Shown piece by piece: positions 40,706 through 55,700 of a stretch of DNA of 64,000 nt. The translations under genes and the position numbers were made by a program. Source of the DNA: Sialis fuliginosa (Eukaryota > Arthropoda > Insecta > Megaloptera > Sialidae); NCBI GenBank assembly GCA_961205875.1, contig OY540814.1, positions 29,394,151-29,458,150 of the forward strand, given 5' to 3'. Positions within the stretch are counted from its first letter, which is position 1; each line of letters begins with the position of its first letter. The notes under the pieces are model-generated. The model searched no databases. It had not been told where the DNA came from and worked only from the letters and a program-made list of their open reading frames with translations.

Positions 40706-43700
40706 GTGTGTTGTTTGTTGATGAGGAAGTATTATGTTCCGGTCGCACCAACCCCATTGAAGGTCATGTAAAAATGGCCGCCCCGGTCGATTGCACGAAC
40801 AAAGGAACCATACTTTTGGCAAAGATTTTACATTGAAATACTAATTGTCGCGTCTTCTGATCTTTACAATACAATGAAACCAACATTCCTCAATTGTATT
40901 ATGCCATTTAAAATGGATTTCTTGTTTGGTTTTTGTATGTAAAATTAAATTCTTGTCGCCTTGTTTCACAAATATGGCGACTTGCACTAGAAATTTGCAA
41001 CTGGTTTTATTTCCAGTTTACAGTTTCGTTGGTTCGATGTTTTAAGATAAATATTATCAGGAACTAGTAATGAGTAAATTGGTAACTTATATTAGCATTT
41101 AAATCATAAGTTTGGTTGATATCAACAATAGAAAAACACGTAGCGATTTTGTGTTACACTTATTTTACAAATGTGGTTCCATTCATCTTAACAATTCAAT
41201 TTTGTGTAGATATTGTTAGGAAAATGTTTCATTTTTATTGATTAATAAAAAAGTAAATTTTTTTTCAAAAATCACTGTATATTTAATTATTTGTACTATT
41301 ATTTTTTTATCGAATTTATAATGACAAAAAGTTAAATAAATATAAACTCTTAAAATGACGATCCTCAAAAAATATTTCAAAAAAGAAGAAGAAGAAATGC
41401 AATCTTGTTTAACTGGTTTTAATTTTATAATTTTTCTTTTTACTGAAACATAAAAATTAAATAAATTAGTTTTGTCAAGATATTATTTATTATTTCCATT
41501 TAACGGCGTTTCTAAATCTACTTACAATTAAATATCTATTGGTTTATGTAATTATTTATTAACCTCCTGAACTACAACAAAAAAAAAAGATGCAATTGAA
41601 ATATTGTATAAACTTATTTTTTTATATCGTTTTTAATAAAATAATATTATGTAGTCAATAAAAATAACAACAGGATTGTATTGGAAGTATTTGATACATT
41701 GAAAATAAAAAAATGGGGCACCCAAAAATTTTGCATTAGCCTGTGACCAAGTGCGGCCCTGTTTTTATGAGTATAAGGACTATTTATGAATTTTAGGATT
41801 AAAATTATGCTTGTAGGTATAAGTTACTACATTTTTATTATTTATTTAATTTTAATATTTGATGGGAGGGGCTAAGTACTTTATCTCATGTTTCTTCAAA
41901 TTAAAAATATTGCAAATTTTCATTAATTAATTGCTATTCTATTATAAAATTATTTATAATAGAAATTGTTGCTAGCTGACAATTCTTTTCAAGATTAAGG
42001 CAATTTTTTTTAGTCCTTACATTATTTAAAATATAACATACAAAAAAATGTTCATTCACATAATAGGAAAAGCACGAATATCCACGGGCGTCTGCAGATA
42101 GGGGGTAAATAGAGCATTGCCTCCCCCCCCCTAATTGATGCAAAATTCTTGTTTACTTGTAAAAAAAATATATATTGATTTAATTAATTGTCTTTAAGCC
42201 CGCTCTCTCCTTTGAAAAAAAATCTGCGTAGACCCCTATTTTAATTGGGCGTTAAGAATATGACAATTATGATGTTATGCTATTTTTAAAGGCTTACGCG
42301 AATTTCTTGAAAAAAACATTGCGGGGTAAATAGAGCATTGCCCCCCACCCCTAATTGATGCAAAATTCTTGTTTACTTGTAAAAAAAATATATATTGATT
42401 TAATTAATTGTCTTTAAGCCCCTCTCCCCTTTGAAAAAAAATCTGCGGAGACCCCTATTTTAATTAGGCGTTAAGAATATGACAATTATAATGTTATGCT
42501 ATTTTTAAAGGCTTACACGGATTTCTTGATAAAGACATTGCTTTTGTATGTTATCTTTTGGCTGCAAAGTCAACTAAATTAACGTCGTATTTCGGTTAAA
42601 AATTATACCGACTCGGTTTACAGGGGTCAAAACTAGTCAGTTAAAGTCAGTTTTTTGTAACCCAGTCAGTTTTTTTGGAAAAATGGTCAGTTTTTTGGGT
42701 TTGGCACTCAAAGTTTTCACATCTGAGCCCTATTTATCGTGAAAAAACTCACTATTTGTATTGTTTATTACCAACTTTTAGAAGACATTTTATGACATAA
42801 TTGTAACGTATGTATACGTGAACATATAAACAACATAATCTCACTCTAACACTGGCTATGCCAAGTTCGGTGAGAAAAATTAACTGTAATATTTGTTACT
42901 TTTGTTATGAACATAATAAAAAGGTGGTAAGGGTTTGCTATGGGGATGGTGGAAACTAATAATTATTAAAGTATTTTTTTAATACATAACACCTAGATTT
43001 TTTAATTCGATTCAGATAGTCAGTAAAAGTCAGTATTTTTAGATTTCTGTGTCAGTATTTTTGAACACTAAACTTGTTTCGACCCCTGAGTTTATACCCA
43101 GAATCCCAGAATCAAATTGTAACTTTTTTTTTTTTTGTTCAGGGCGACGAAGATCACGATTCTGGTACAGAATCTGACGAAGAAGCTGAAGCACCATCGG
43201 AAATTGGTAAGTCTATTACATATATGTAATATATAATCCCTTCAGAGCTCGCTGCAAAAAAATTAACCTATCGAATAACAGGCTAAAATGTTTTAGCGAT
43301 CATGAGAAAAATTATTTTCTGCCTGGGCGGAACTTGTGAAATTTTTAATAAGGGAAGCATATTTTGTCAATCCTCCCCCTCCTATTAACAAAAAAAACTA
43401 GTTATGAAACACCTTAAGTTCAAGATTTTACTTTTTTAAATAAATTCTAATATATGTATATAGTAACTAAATGATTCTACTTCTTATTTTCTTGTATTTT
43501 AGTCGATATTTGTATGACGAGTTGAAGTTCACTGCAGGAAATTTCACTAAAAAATTTAGAATTTTTGATTTCATTAAAAGTATGTTTATTGTATAGAAAA
43601 TGACGTGAAAAGTTGTTTGATTCAAACCGCAGGTCTGTATCCCAAATCGTTCTCGAGATATAACCATTCAAAGTTTCAATTTTTTTAAAAATTTAAAGAA

Positions 43701-46700
43701 AAATGGCCATAACTTTTGAACGCGTGGTCGGAATTGATTTTAGTTAACGGATTTGAAATCAGCGTGTCAAAATCTATATAATGACATGTATAATACCTTA
43801 AAACTCGAAAAAAAAAATTTCGCGAAAAATCGAAAAAATTCAAAGGGTATACCTTTTAAAAAATGTCGATTTTTGACGAAAATTTTTTTTTCGAATATTA
43901 AAGTATTATACATGTCATTATATAGATTTTGACACGCTGATTTCAAATCCGTCAACTAAAATCTATTCCGACCACGCGTTCAAAAGTTATGGCCTTTTTT
44001 CTCCAAAAATTTGAAAAAACTAAAACTTTGAGAGGCTATATCTCGAGAACGGTTTGAGATACAGACCTGCGGTTTGAAACAAACAACTTTTCACGTTATT
44101 TTCTATACAATAAACATACTTTTAACGAAATAAAAAATTCTAAATTTTTTAGTGAAATTTCCTGCAGGGAACTTCAACTCGTCATACAAATATCGACTAA
44201 AATACAAGAAAATAAGACGTAGAATCATTTAGTCACTATATAAATATTTATATAAGAATTAAAAAAAGTAAAAGCTGTTTCATAACTTGTTTTTTTGTTA
44301 ATAGGAGGGGGAGGATTGACAAAATATGCTTCCCTTATTAAAAATTTCACGCCTCGCCACTGTTCTATATAAATTTATTAAATAGAACGAAATCTATTAA
44401 AGTTTATATATATTGGTGTTATCAATTAAAAAATATATATAAAATTTTAACCATGCACCATCAATTTTTGTTTCATATTTACGTAAATATATATGTAATT
44501 TTTGCTTCCTCGCAATATCGAAAAGTTTATAAATATTGGTGCTACCTTTTAAAAAATATTTTACCCTGTTACTCGATAGGCTAGTTTTTTTTGCAACCAG
44601 CTCTTGTTCTATTATGTGTTGTGTTTTTTAAATCTTTCTCCAAATTTTTTCAACCGTGTAAATGGAGATTTAGGTGTACTTGTAACAATAAGTTACTTTC
44701 ACTAGTGCGATTATCTGGTTTGGTGCAATAATTGCAATAAACGATGCTAGTTAATGAATTAAGTTGAGATACGTGTTGGTACACGCGTACGATTAAATCT
44801 TGGCCGGTGGCCAAAGTTTGTGCGAAATGTCGCTTCTATCTGTTTGGGGAATTTTAGTGTATACGATGAGAAGTCAAATGGTACCCAGTACCGGACTAAG
44901 AAGTGATGGAAGCAGTGCCGGCCTTAGCAAATCTGGCGCCCTGGGCGAGATTTATTTTTCCGCCCTCTCTCTTCCTAAAAAAATGCTTAAAAATCAGCGA
45001 AAATGTCAACTAAAATTGATAAATTAACAAATAAGTTGAATAATTCATATCTCAGCTTGGCGCGATCCTACAGACTTAAACTTTTTTTTTAAATATAGCT
45101 TACATCATTAACTTTAAGACTATCAAATGCCCTATATAAGACCGTCGAGACCTCCTTCCCCTATTATGAACAAATTAAAATTGATAAATCAACAAATAAG
45201 TTGATTAGTTAGTATCTCAGCTAATACATTATTAAAGGTTTTCTGGGTTGCTGAATAAGTATTTGTTAGTTAGCAGCTATCAAATAATCGTTTTTTTTAG
45301 AAATTAACATTGTTTATATTTAACTATATTTTTTTGCTTAATCGGGTTTAACTGATCGACAAAAAATTTAAAAATAAAAAAAAAGTTTACTCAAAAATTA
45401 CAGCCTTTACATTGATTTGAACCAAAAAAGTTACTTATGCTCCATTGTGCGCCGCCCCTAAATAACCAGTGGCGTAGATAGCTTTTTGCGAGGGGAAGGG
45501 GGGGGGGGGGGTATGACTTAATATTTAATCTCATATTTTTGGTTCAGGGACCCTCAATACGTGTAATTCCGTTAAAATCTCGAGTTAGATTTTTTTCATG
45601 ATTACTATACTTTATTATACAGTACATTTCATGTATGTATAATAAAAAAATATAAAAAAAAACGTTTCAAAAAATTAATTTGCCTTTTTAAAACCGACTA
45701 AAAAACTGAAAATAAAATTCTATTAGACTCTTTTCGTACTAACTATTGCATTTTAAAAACAGTTGATTTTGTTCAAACTAGAAGAGTTTAAAAAATGTCT
45801 CTGAGTTTATTATTATAAATTCTTTTGATCAACTTATAATTTTCGTGGGGGGGGGATTGATCCCCTTGATCCCCCCCCCATCTACACCACTGGTGTATTA
45901 TAGTGAAGATAGTTGGCTCATAAAGTGTTCTGTTGGCAACTCTAAGTTGATTATCTTGTTCGGGGATTTGTTACATTTTATATAGAAACAAGAATGACAA
46001 TGCCAAAGACAGAAATATATAATTATGAACGCCAAAAATAAATTACATCCATTCATTTTACAACAAAACGATTATTAGAAAGTAATTATGTACGTTTATT
46101 ATTACACTGGGATGGATTACAAAATAAACAGAATAGAAATACTAAACTTCAGATAATTGGATATCCAAAACTGAAATGTTGAAAACTCTCTTACAATTAG
46201 ATCTAACTCCCGGAGGAATAAGGAGTTGATAATATTGATTGTATTTTGTTTATTTGTATGTAAAGCAATGCCACCAATCTTGGATCATACACCCAGGGGT
46301 TAATTTAGAAAAAAATGGTTTTGATAATTTCGAGAAAGAATTTATTTTTAATTTGGTGGAAGATTTCAAGGTCAATTGGGGTTATTTTTTTTTTAGTAGG
46401 AAAATAATTTTTTTATTGTAATATCGTATCCTATTAATTAAAAAGAAAAATTTCGTCTCAAATATTTTTTATCGAATTTATTACTCGAGATTTTTCAATT
46501 TATTATTTTCATAAAACGAATTTTTTTATTATATTATAAACTAAAAACAACTGTCTTAAAAAAATATGGTTATGCGGAGAAAAAAACGAAACTATACAAC
46601 TTTTATCAAGCAGGAGGAGGCCCGCTGAAAATCCTGGTACAGGGGCCATAATTAGGAGTTAAAGTAAATTTTTTCAGTTAATAAAATATTTTTATATTTT

Positions 46701-49700
46701 TCAAACTTATGAAAATAAATAAAAATGATAAATGGTTAATTCTATAAATAGAAATACCAAAACAAGTGTATACATTTTTATATATGTAAGTACAGTCACC
46801 TGCATTAATGGTCTTGCAGTTTGTATTAATTTTCGTTTATCACAAACTTAGTAGGCTCCTCTCATTTTTGCAATTATAATATTTAAATCATTTCTCCATG
46901 TATCAAACAAAGACAGATATTTAGAAATTCATTTGCTAGATAAAGAACTACTCTTCGTTTATAGTACATAGGTACTCATATATATTTGTGCAATTCAATT
47001 ATTATGTAATCTATTGAAAACTATATACGTAAATTATGTGGCAATAAATATTTGATATTCCGAATTTTAGTATTTAAATATATTAAACTTGATAGAAAAT
47101 GTTTGTCTTTAAATGTGGAATCTGTTGTAAGCGATTCTAGCCTTTAGGGTGCCAGACGAGTTCTGCAGGCGACTGTACCTACATTTTTTATCTGTATGTC
47201 TAATCTTATACTGTTTATGAAAGATATTTATAATATCTAAAAAAAATAAGCGGTCACGAAAAATTCAATGTATCATTATTTTCGTTTTGTTGAGAAATGT
47301 TTTTTTTTTATTTGTATTAATTATTTTTTGATCCCATTGCCTGATTACACTGAATGTCGTTCATTGTAGAGTTGTCATGAAAGGAATTTTTATTTTTATT
47401 AATGTATGGACTCTTATTTAAACAAGAAATTACACGCGCGATGCTAACGATTGAAATGACAAATTGATTTTTGTGAGTTCTATTTTTGAATAAAACTATT
47501 AGTAGAGGGAAATTAAGTTGGAAATTTAAGTTGGATTTTCTCTTTATATGTTCGAAGATGAGTTGGAAATCAAAAATTTAGAAAAATCGGTCATGTGCGT
47601 CCCGAGAAAATTGCATAATTGTGCATTTTTGATACATTTCGAGTGAATCGCTACACTATTTTTGAAATATCTCCGGTTCTATAGGTCGTAGGAGAATAAA
47701 AAAAAAATTAAAGTACTTATAAGTTAATAGACTATATAACTGCATAGGTAGCGTTACTTTTCAAATGCATCATAACCTCAAAAATAAAGAAAATTGTCGA
47801 AAAACTTTTTTTATCACTAATATTGCAATAATTAACGTAAAAATGAAGGGATTTTTACGAAAATAAGAGGAAATATGTATTTTTATGTTATAAATACGTG
47901 ATAAAAATTTCAAAAATAAAATTTGATTTTTACACCTTCAATCGGCCATTTTTGAAAAAAATGGAAAAACTCGCCATTTAATAAGAAAACGTCATAGGGT
48001 AAATTTTTTTTTTTTAATTGTAGACTTTTTTTATGTACTTTCTTGTGAACATATGCCAATGGTAGTTACGGCCCTGGTAGTCACTACTTCGAAAATTTTT
48101 TAATTTTTCTCGAGATCCACACTTTGAGAACCTCTGCAGTTTAAATGACTTCATTTATTCTTTTATTATGAACATATATGATTCTTTTTTTAGCTTCTAC
48201 ATGAAGTTTGTCAAAAATAGAATTTGTTGTGTTTCTATTTTAAGGTTAAAGTTCAAAAATTTTTTTTAACATGTCCTTAAAATATAAATGTAACAAGGTT
48301 TGTTTCTATAAATAGTACCATTTTTGGCCGCAGGGGGGAGGACACTCAAAGGGTTATATTTACTAAAATTAGAACATTTCATAATACTCTTGGCGAGTTT
48401 CTGAATAAAACTTTTAGATAGAGTTGATTTGTTTTGGCCCCTTTAAGAAGTCATAAAAATGAATAACTCGAATAAATTTTGAAATTTAACTTTTTGTCTG
48501 TTTGTTACCTTTTCACGGCTGAACCGATCTTGATGAAATTTGGCTGTGAGATAGCTTGCATCTTGATGAAGGGCATAGGCTACTTTATACCCCGAAAAAT
48601 TGATTAAAAAAATACAAATTCCGCGGACAATATCTAGTTTTTTAAAACTGAGATTTATAAATACAGTTAATCTCGTCCCAGTCTCGTTTGGAGTCAAAAA
48701 CCGAGATAAATCTCGTCTCAGAATGCAGCCCTAATTTGATTTCTTATTAAAAGTCGCTAGATTATCTTGGCCAATTTTCATACCTGTATAATTTGTTTGA
48801 TATTTTTATGTATTTTTTTTTTTACAATTTACATTCCATGTGTGATTATCTCTCCGGGAAAAACAAAGAATAACTTTTTTTGTACCGTAATGAAGAGCGA
48901 TCTATTGTTCTGCATCTTTCCCTTCAAAGAGTTTCGACCTTGACCTTGGGTTCGTGATCAGGGAACAAATGCGGGCGCAGATTTGTATAAATGGTAGCGA
49001 ACGTGCAGAGATTTCAATATACCTCATACGAATAGGTTTAGGTATTTTTTTGACGTTTTTCAATCTTAGATTTTTTCGGTTGTTTATCTTTAACCCTTCG
49101 AACGTAAAAAAGTGGATTGTTGCACATAAAATATCGATATGGAGAACCATACATGACTTCCACGTTCTTTCTATCTTTTTAAATAATTTTTAAATATACA
49201 TTTTTTTAAATATTTTATTTATATAACCTACTACTTTGAATATACATATCGTAATACATTAAAAATATATATATACTTACAACGGTTACAGCTCTTTTTG
49301 CCATTTGTATATAAATATTAGTTTTCTAAAGTCAAAAACATAATACACATTCGTAGAACAACTAATTTGACAATCCTAATTTAGTTGCATTTGTTTCCAA
49401 GGCAACATGAATTAATGACGTATTAATTAGTATTTAAAATTCAAATTTTAAATATGTTTTTCACCCCTTTAATGGCTGTTTGGGCACGTACAAATAATAA
49501 ATGTCCCTTAGGTTCAATTGAACTACAAATGTACCAAATCTTATCAAAATTAGTGAGATAATACTCGCAATGTTCACTTTTAAAACGAAAAAAGTTACAA
49601 AATTTTGAATATTTCCAAAACCCCTAATCCGATTAGCACCAAAATCAATAGGTCTGGAGTACTCACTGAGACAAATATTTTCCCCAAAAATAATTTAGAT

Positions 49701-52700
49701 CGGTGCATTTTTACAGTAGTTATCGTGAACGAATGCGGAAATTAACTTTTCTTTAAGTTTTGAAGTTAGTACAATAAGAATTTGTTATTATCTCGGACAC
49801 GATTTTTCGATGGTATTCATTTCTATCAGAACATGGAAGTAAAATGTAAATAAAAAAATTATACCTTTGATTTTTCTAGGAAAATATGCTCGTTTTTAGG
49901 AATACATTTTTCGCTTTTTAAAGGTTAAAATACTTTGTGAATAAGTTTAATTGAATAAAATATAAAATACATATGAATTAATATGTATAGAAATTTCTAT
50001 GAGCTTATAAATATTGTTACATATTTTTATGAAATAAAATATCATATTTATGTTGATTTACAAAAATACAAAGCGATATTAATGTTATCTATAAACATTA
50101 TTTATTTAAATTAAAATAGTTTAATCATTTATTATTGTTAATTACTAGAAATATTATTTCAGTGTTTTATCGCTTATTACATAACGTATTGTTTAAATTT
50201 ACTTAATTATGATTTCATTACCAAGGTCATATTTTTCGTGAAATAAATTTATTGATTGCTTTTATCAAATTATCTCAATTTCTCGCATATCTCAATCCGA
50301 TCGAGTTTTTTTGTTAATAGTAACTTTTTTACATTGAATATCAGGTGTTACAAGATACGTTTTTTATTAGGTCGGTTTTTAAGTTCATTCGTTATTAAGA
50401 TATCTAAAATATGTAGTTTAAGATTCGTTGTTTTTATTAATGTACTTTAAGAAAAGAATGTGCAGAATATGTTACATATGTTATAATAAAAAAACATGTG
50501 CCAAGTAAATGCACAGTGCTTCCTCGTGCTAAATTAAATAAAAACATCCTGAAACTAATAACGTTAACAGATTTTGTTTGTTGCACTTCTAGCATCTGAT
50601 TTTTACGAAAATATTATGAATTAATATCCATAGAAAGTAACACGAATTATAAAATGAGGCGGGCGTTAATGGGTTAATACAGCAGAACCTCGAATTATCG
50701 AGGTTTTCAAAATATGGAGGTCTAACTTACTAAAACTGTTTTTTTTTTTAATAGGTAGTTTACCTATTACACTAATTACATTATAATAATAATTTATGTA
50801 ATAAAACTTTGTATAATAGTTAACGGTCGTATTATTTGAAGGTCATCAATGTCAAATATTGTACCGTTACTAATTTCTGTCATTTCAATTAATTACTATA
50901 CTTGGTATCGGTTGAATGATTTAGTACGAGAACAGCGCAACAATTTCCAATATATACATAGTTCATGTCATACAGAGTGTTAACATCATATTGACACAGC
51001 TATAGCGATACATTTTCTTGTCAAGATATTATTCTATACTAGCTGGGCCCGCGCGGCTTCGCTCGCGTTGACTACTGATTGACTACTTATTGTTTAGGAT
51101 TTAAAAAATATATTGAATTAAACACGATTAGTTATTATTGTAATAAAAACCAAACAACACTTAAATTACCTACCTAACAAAAAGTACAAATAATGTTTGT
51201 TCTATTTAAATTTAAAAGTTAATTATCACAAGTAGAGACAGCAGAAGAAAATTATTTTGTCGGCCTGTTATTTGATAAAAAGTTTATATTGATCTGAAAA
51301 TACTAGCGCCCATTTTTAGATTTGTATATAGATTAAATTGCAGTTAATTCGAATCGATAACACTGTCTGCAATCAAGGACGTAAAAAGCGTTTCCCTCAA
51401 GAACTGCAAACGTTATGTTGTACTCATTAGTCGCGTTTAATTACTTTCTACCACGGTTTTTATTTTTCTCACTGCTACTGCTTTTAAAATACAGTAATTT
51501 TTGTATAGCTCAATTCATCATAAAAAATGCGGTCGCAAAACTAACTGATGTAAAAGGAAAAATTAATATGTCTTTCTATTATAAGTTTGTACGTTACATT
51601 TTAATAGCAAAAATATGTTTACATTTTATCTGTTATACGACTCATAGTATTACGTATAAGAAAGTCTGTTTGTCACAGCCCTCCTATATTTTCTAATTTA
51701 TAAAAATAGAAATGATGAAATTTAAAAATAAATATTTTTTTGACTCCTGTAGTACTCAAATTTTTTTTTCACTTACAAATTGAGTGGGACAAAATTCAAC
51801 AAAAAATGTTTAAGAAACTTTTAATTTTAACCCTTCAGTCAAGATATATTTGCTTTTAAATTCATTATCAGAGCGCCCCCCTCCCTTCTAAATTCTAAAC
51901 TATCATTGCAAAAATCTGAAAAAAAATCCAGAATGTAGATTTTAATTAGTACTTTCACTGAAAATTATAACGCCGTTTTTCGTGACGTTAGACCTTCAAT
52001 ATCTCGCAACGCCGGCACGATATCGTTGTGGACTTTTTACACGTTATTTATAACACTATAACGAAGGTGTATACAAAAATTCAGCTAACTGCTATTTTTT
52101 TCTGCAGATTGGGCGCATTAAAATCTAAAAATATTTTTTTTTTTTTTTATAAATCGTAGTGAGAATGGCTACGGAACCCTATCATGTGCGTGTCTAACAC
52201 GCACTTGGCCGTTTTATTTACTTTTTATTTGTTATACATGCACTGTACACTCTTACTTATAAGAAAGTCCAGAGGTAATTTTTTATTTTAAATTAAAATA
52301 TATATATAAAATGATAAGTAAAAAGAATTGAAGTATACCTATAGAAAAAGTAGAAATGTAGGTAAAAAAAGTTTACCTCTAATTACATAGCGAAGTAAAA
52401 TGCGTTTACTCGTAATTATATCTTCGGTAGACATTTTAATCTAGAAATATCTATTTAATTGCCATGTCACTTCATAATTGTGTAATTATATGACAGTTTT
52501 CTCTAAGGGTAAGATTTCTAGTTTTAACATTTTTCAATTAAAAGAATTATATAAATTGAGTAATTAATATAAAGTAGCATAATATGTATTAAAGTTGTTA
52601 CTGTTGTAATTTCTTTTTATTTACATATAGTAAGTAAGGTACTGGCACCAGTTATGGCCGCTATAAGAGCAAGGTTTACAACTAACTCTTTATTTAATCA

Positions 52701-55700
52701 ATTTAATTACCAATATCCGCAAATATAGTTTATTTTTCAAAATATAACCTTTTATTTTGTTTATGTTTTTTCTCCAGTAATGGATAAAGTAAAACCAGTA
52801 ATGAGCATGCAGTGATGGACACTTGCTAATGATAAGTACTACGACACAAAATATATAAAAGATATCAATTAGAAAAACAAAACACGACTTTTTTAAAATA
52901 AATTGAGATAAATCTTTGTAAGGGAATATTTTACAAACAAACGTTGTAGACCCATATTATAAGAAATTTAAAGCTCTACAAAAAATATTCTATAAAATTT
53001 TCACGTAACATGTGTCGTTCTTGAGATATTTTGAAAAAATAAATATTTTGGGATGTCACCCCTCCCCTCCCAACACGATTTTGATGATTTTAAAATGGGA
53101 CCGTCCTGAAGTCAGACCCAACCATCCAACCAAGTTTCAACAATATCTGTTTAATTGTTCATGAGTTACGCGTGTGAGATAAGGATTCAGGGGACAGACA
53201 GACAGACGGACACACGGACAGACACGGAACGAAAAGTGTGTATCTATCAATTTAAATTTTTTTAATCGGAGAACATCTCAATCTGAAACGATCACAAAGC
53301 TTCTCGTATCTTCGATATTGCGAGGAAGCAAAAACACAAAAATAAAATGTCTTTATATTCGTGCTAGCGGGTTGGCACGTGTGGCGGGTTATTTCTGATA
53401 ATGATGGGGGGGGGGGGGATGTAACCATTACGTAACCGGGTATCAGATTACGTATAATTAAATGTGGCACCATCGCACGAAATCTACGATTATGTGTGCG
53501 TGTATGATTATTTTTTTTCGTTTTTTTTTCTGCCACCAGCAGTAGATTTGAATTTATTTAATGGTCGACTTCCAGTGCCTTTTTTGCGGTTCTAGAATAT
53601 TATTTATTTACATTAAATTGTGTTTTTTTTTTAATGAGTTTGTTTTGTTTCAAGAAACTCACTTTTTGTAGGGGTTCTTTGATGACCAAGGCCGAGGGAA
53701 AATATAATTGAAAAAATTATCAGAATTTTTAAAATTAACGTTTAGTTGTAATTTGAAAACTGATATTATATATATTTTTAAAAAACATCTTCCAAGTAAA
53801 TGCACAGTGCTTCCTCGTGCTAAATTTACCAAAGGTAGTTAATTATTCAACAATTTAAATAAAAACCGATAGTGTTTATATAAATTGCCTGGAATTGGTT
53901 AACCATTTAATTTTACACAATTTTACTAAAAAATATCAGTTCAAAATTTTTCTTAAAACGCACCTGACTATTTTTTCGTATATTTTTAATTTTTTGACAA
54001 TTTCAATCTAAATCTAAATTTATGCAAACGTCAAAATGACATTTAATATGTCCAAGCAAATATCAATTTAGAAAAACAAATACGAATTTTTAAAATTAAA
54101 AAATTAAGAAATCAAATACAATAAACTTTACCACACGTTTAAGACACTTTTCCGGCGAGAAATATATATATTTTTACATGTTCTTGATTCTTTGAAGTGT
54201 TTTTAAAAAGAATCTATAAGCAAATACTTCGCTCTGCCACACTGTGCGCCCCCCTACTGAATACCAACTTATAAAAATCAAAATAACATTTCTTAATTTT
54301 AGTATAGTTTTTGTTCGCTTCTTCAGGGCAGACTGCAGATGTCTGGATAGCGCCCGATTTGACCGTAAAAACTGTGTGTTGATGTCTTCCAGCAGCAGTA
54401 GCGGAGTACGTTTTTAACTATGGCAGTAAAAAAATAATGCCGTTGTTGCAGACCAACGCGGCGAACGGCGGAACCCCTCCAACATGTGCGTGCTTCTTGG
54501 CGGTCAAGTGTTAACAATATTACATGTGTATATTTTGTGTGTGCGAAGATTGGTTCTGGATGACAATAAATAAATCTAGCCTTGACTGTTTTGCCAAAAT
54601 AATCACAAACAATACACAATCGATAATTTATGTTAATATGAATTAAAAATACAAAATAATATTGTTATTTTGAACCCCTGATTATTATTTATATAACTCA
54701 TTATTTACATTGAATGCGAAATGTTAATGAGTGATTCATTCTTTCATAATTCTTTCACTGAATAAACAGTGTTTCAGCAGTCAGTTTGTTTAAATGTTAA
54801 TAGTTTTATTATTATTGATATTATTATATGCAGTGGCGTAGATAGGAGTGAGGGAGTCAAGGGGATCAATCCCCCCCCCCCCCCCCCATGAGAATACGAA
54901 AATTATAAGTTGATCAAAAGAATTTATAATAATAAACTCAAAGACATTTTTTTAAACTCTTCTAGTATGAACAAAATCAACTTTTTTTAAATGCAATAGT
55001 TAGTACGAAAAGAGTCTAAAAGGATTTTATTTTCAGCTTTTTAGTCGGTTTTTTGAAAGGCAAATTAATTTTTTTATACATACATTTCATGTATGTATAA
55101 AAAAGAATAGTAATCATGAAAAAAATCCAACTCGAGATTTTAACGGAATTACACGTATTGAGGGTCCCTGAACCGAAAATATCTTGAAAAAATTAATATG
55201 TTGGGATGTCACCCCTCCCCCTTACACACGATTTTGATGATTTTGAATTAACTTTTTTTTTAAATATAGCTTACATCATCAATTCCCTAAGATCCTCGAG
55301 ACCCCCTTCCTCTATTATGAACAAATTAAAATTTAAAATCAACAAATAAATTGATTAGTTAGTATCTCAGCTAATACCTTATTAAATGTTTTCTGGGTTG
55401 CTGAATAAGTATTTGTTAGTTAGCAGCTATCAAATAATCGATTTTTTTTACAAATTAACATTGTTTATATTTAGCTATATTTTTTGCTTAATCGGGTTTA
55501 ACTGATCGATAAAAAATTAAAAAAAAAAAAAAAAGTTTACTCAAAAATTAGACTGATTTGAACCAAAAAAGTGACTTATGCTCCATTGTGCGCTCCCCCC
55601 CCCCCCTAAAGCCGGTACTGCACACACACACGCATTATTAGTTAGATTATAAAACATAAACAGTTGTAACAAGAACTGATAAAATGGATGTAATTTACAT

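Noticed and set aside
40220-40822. 200-codon open frame on the - strand
   Set aside because: It lies opposite the proposed promoter and first exon of the second gene, has no recognisable domain, and its length follows from the high GC of the island.
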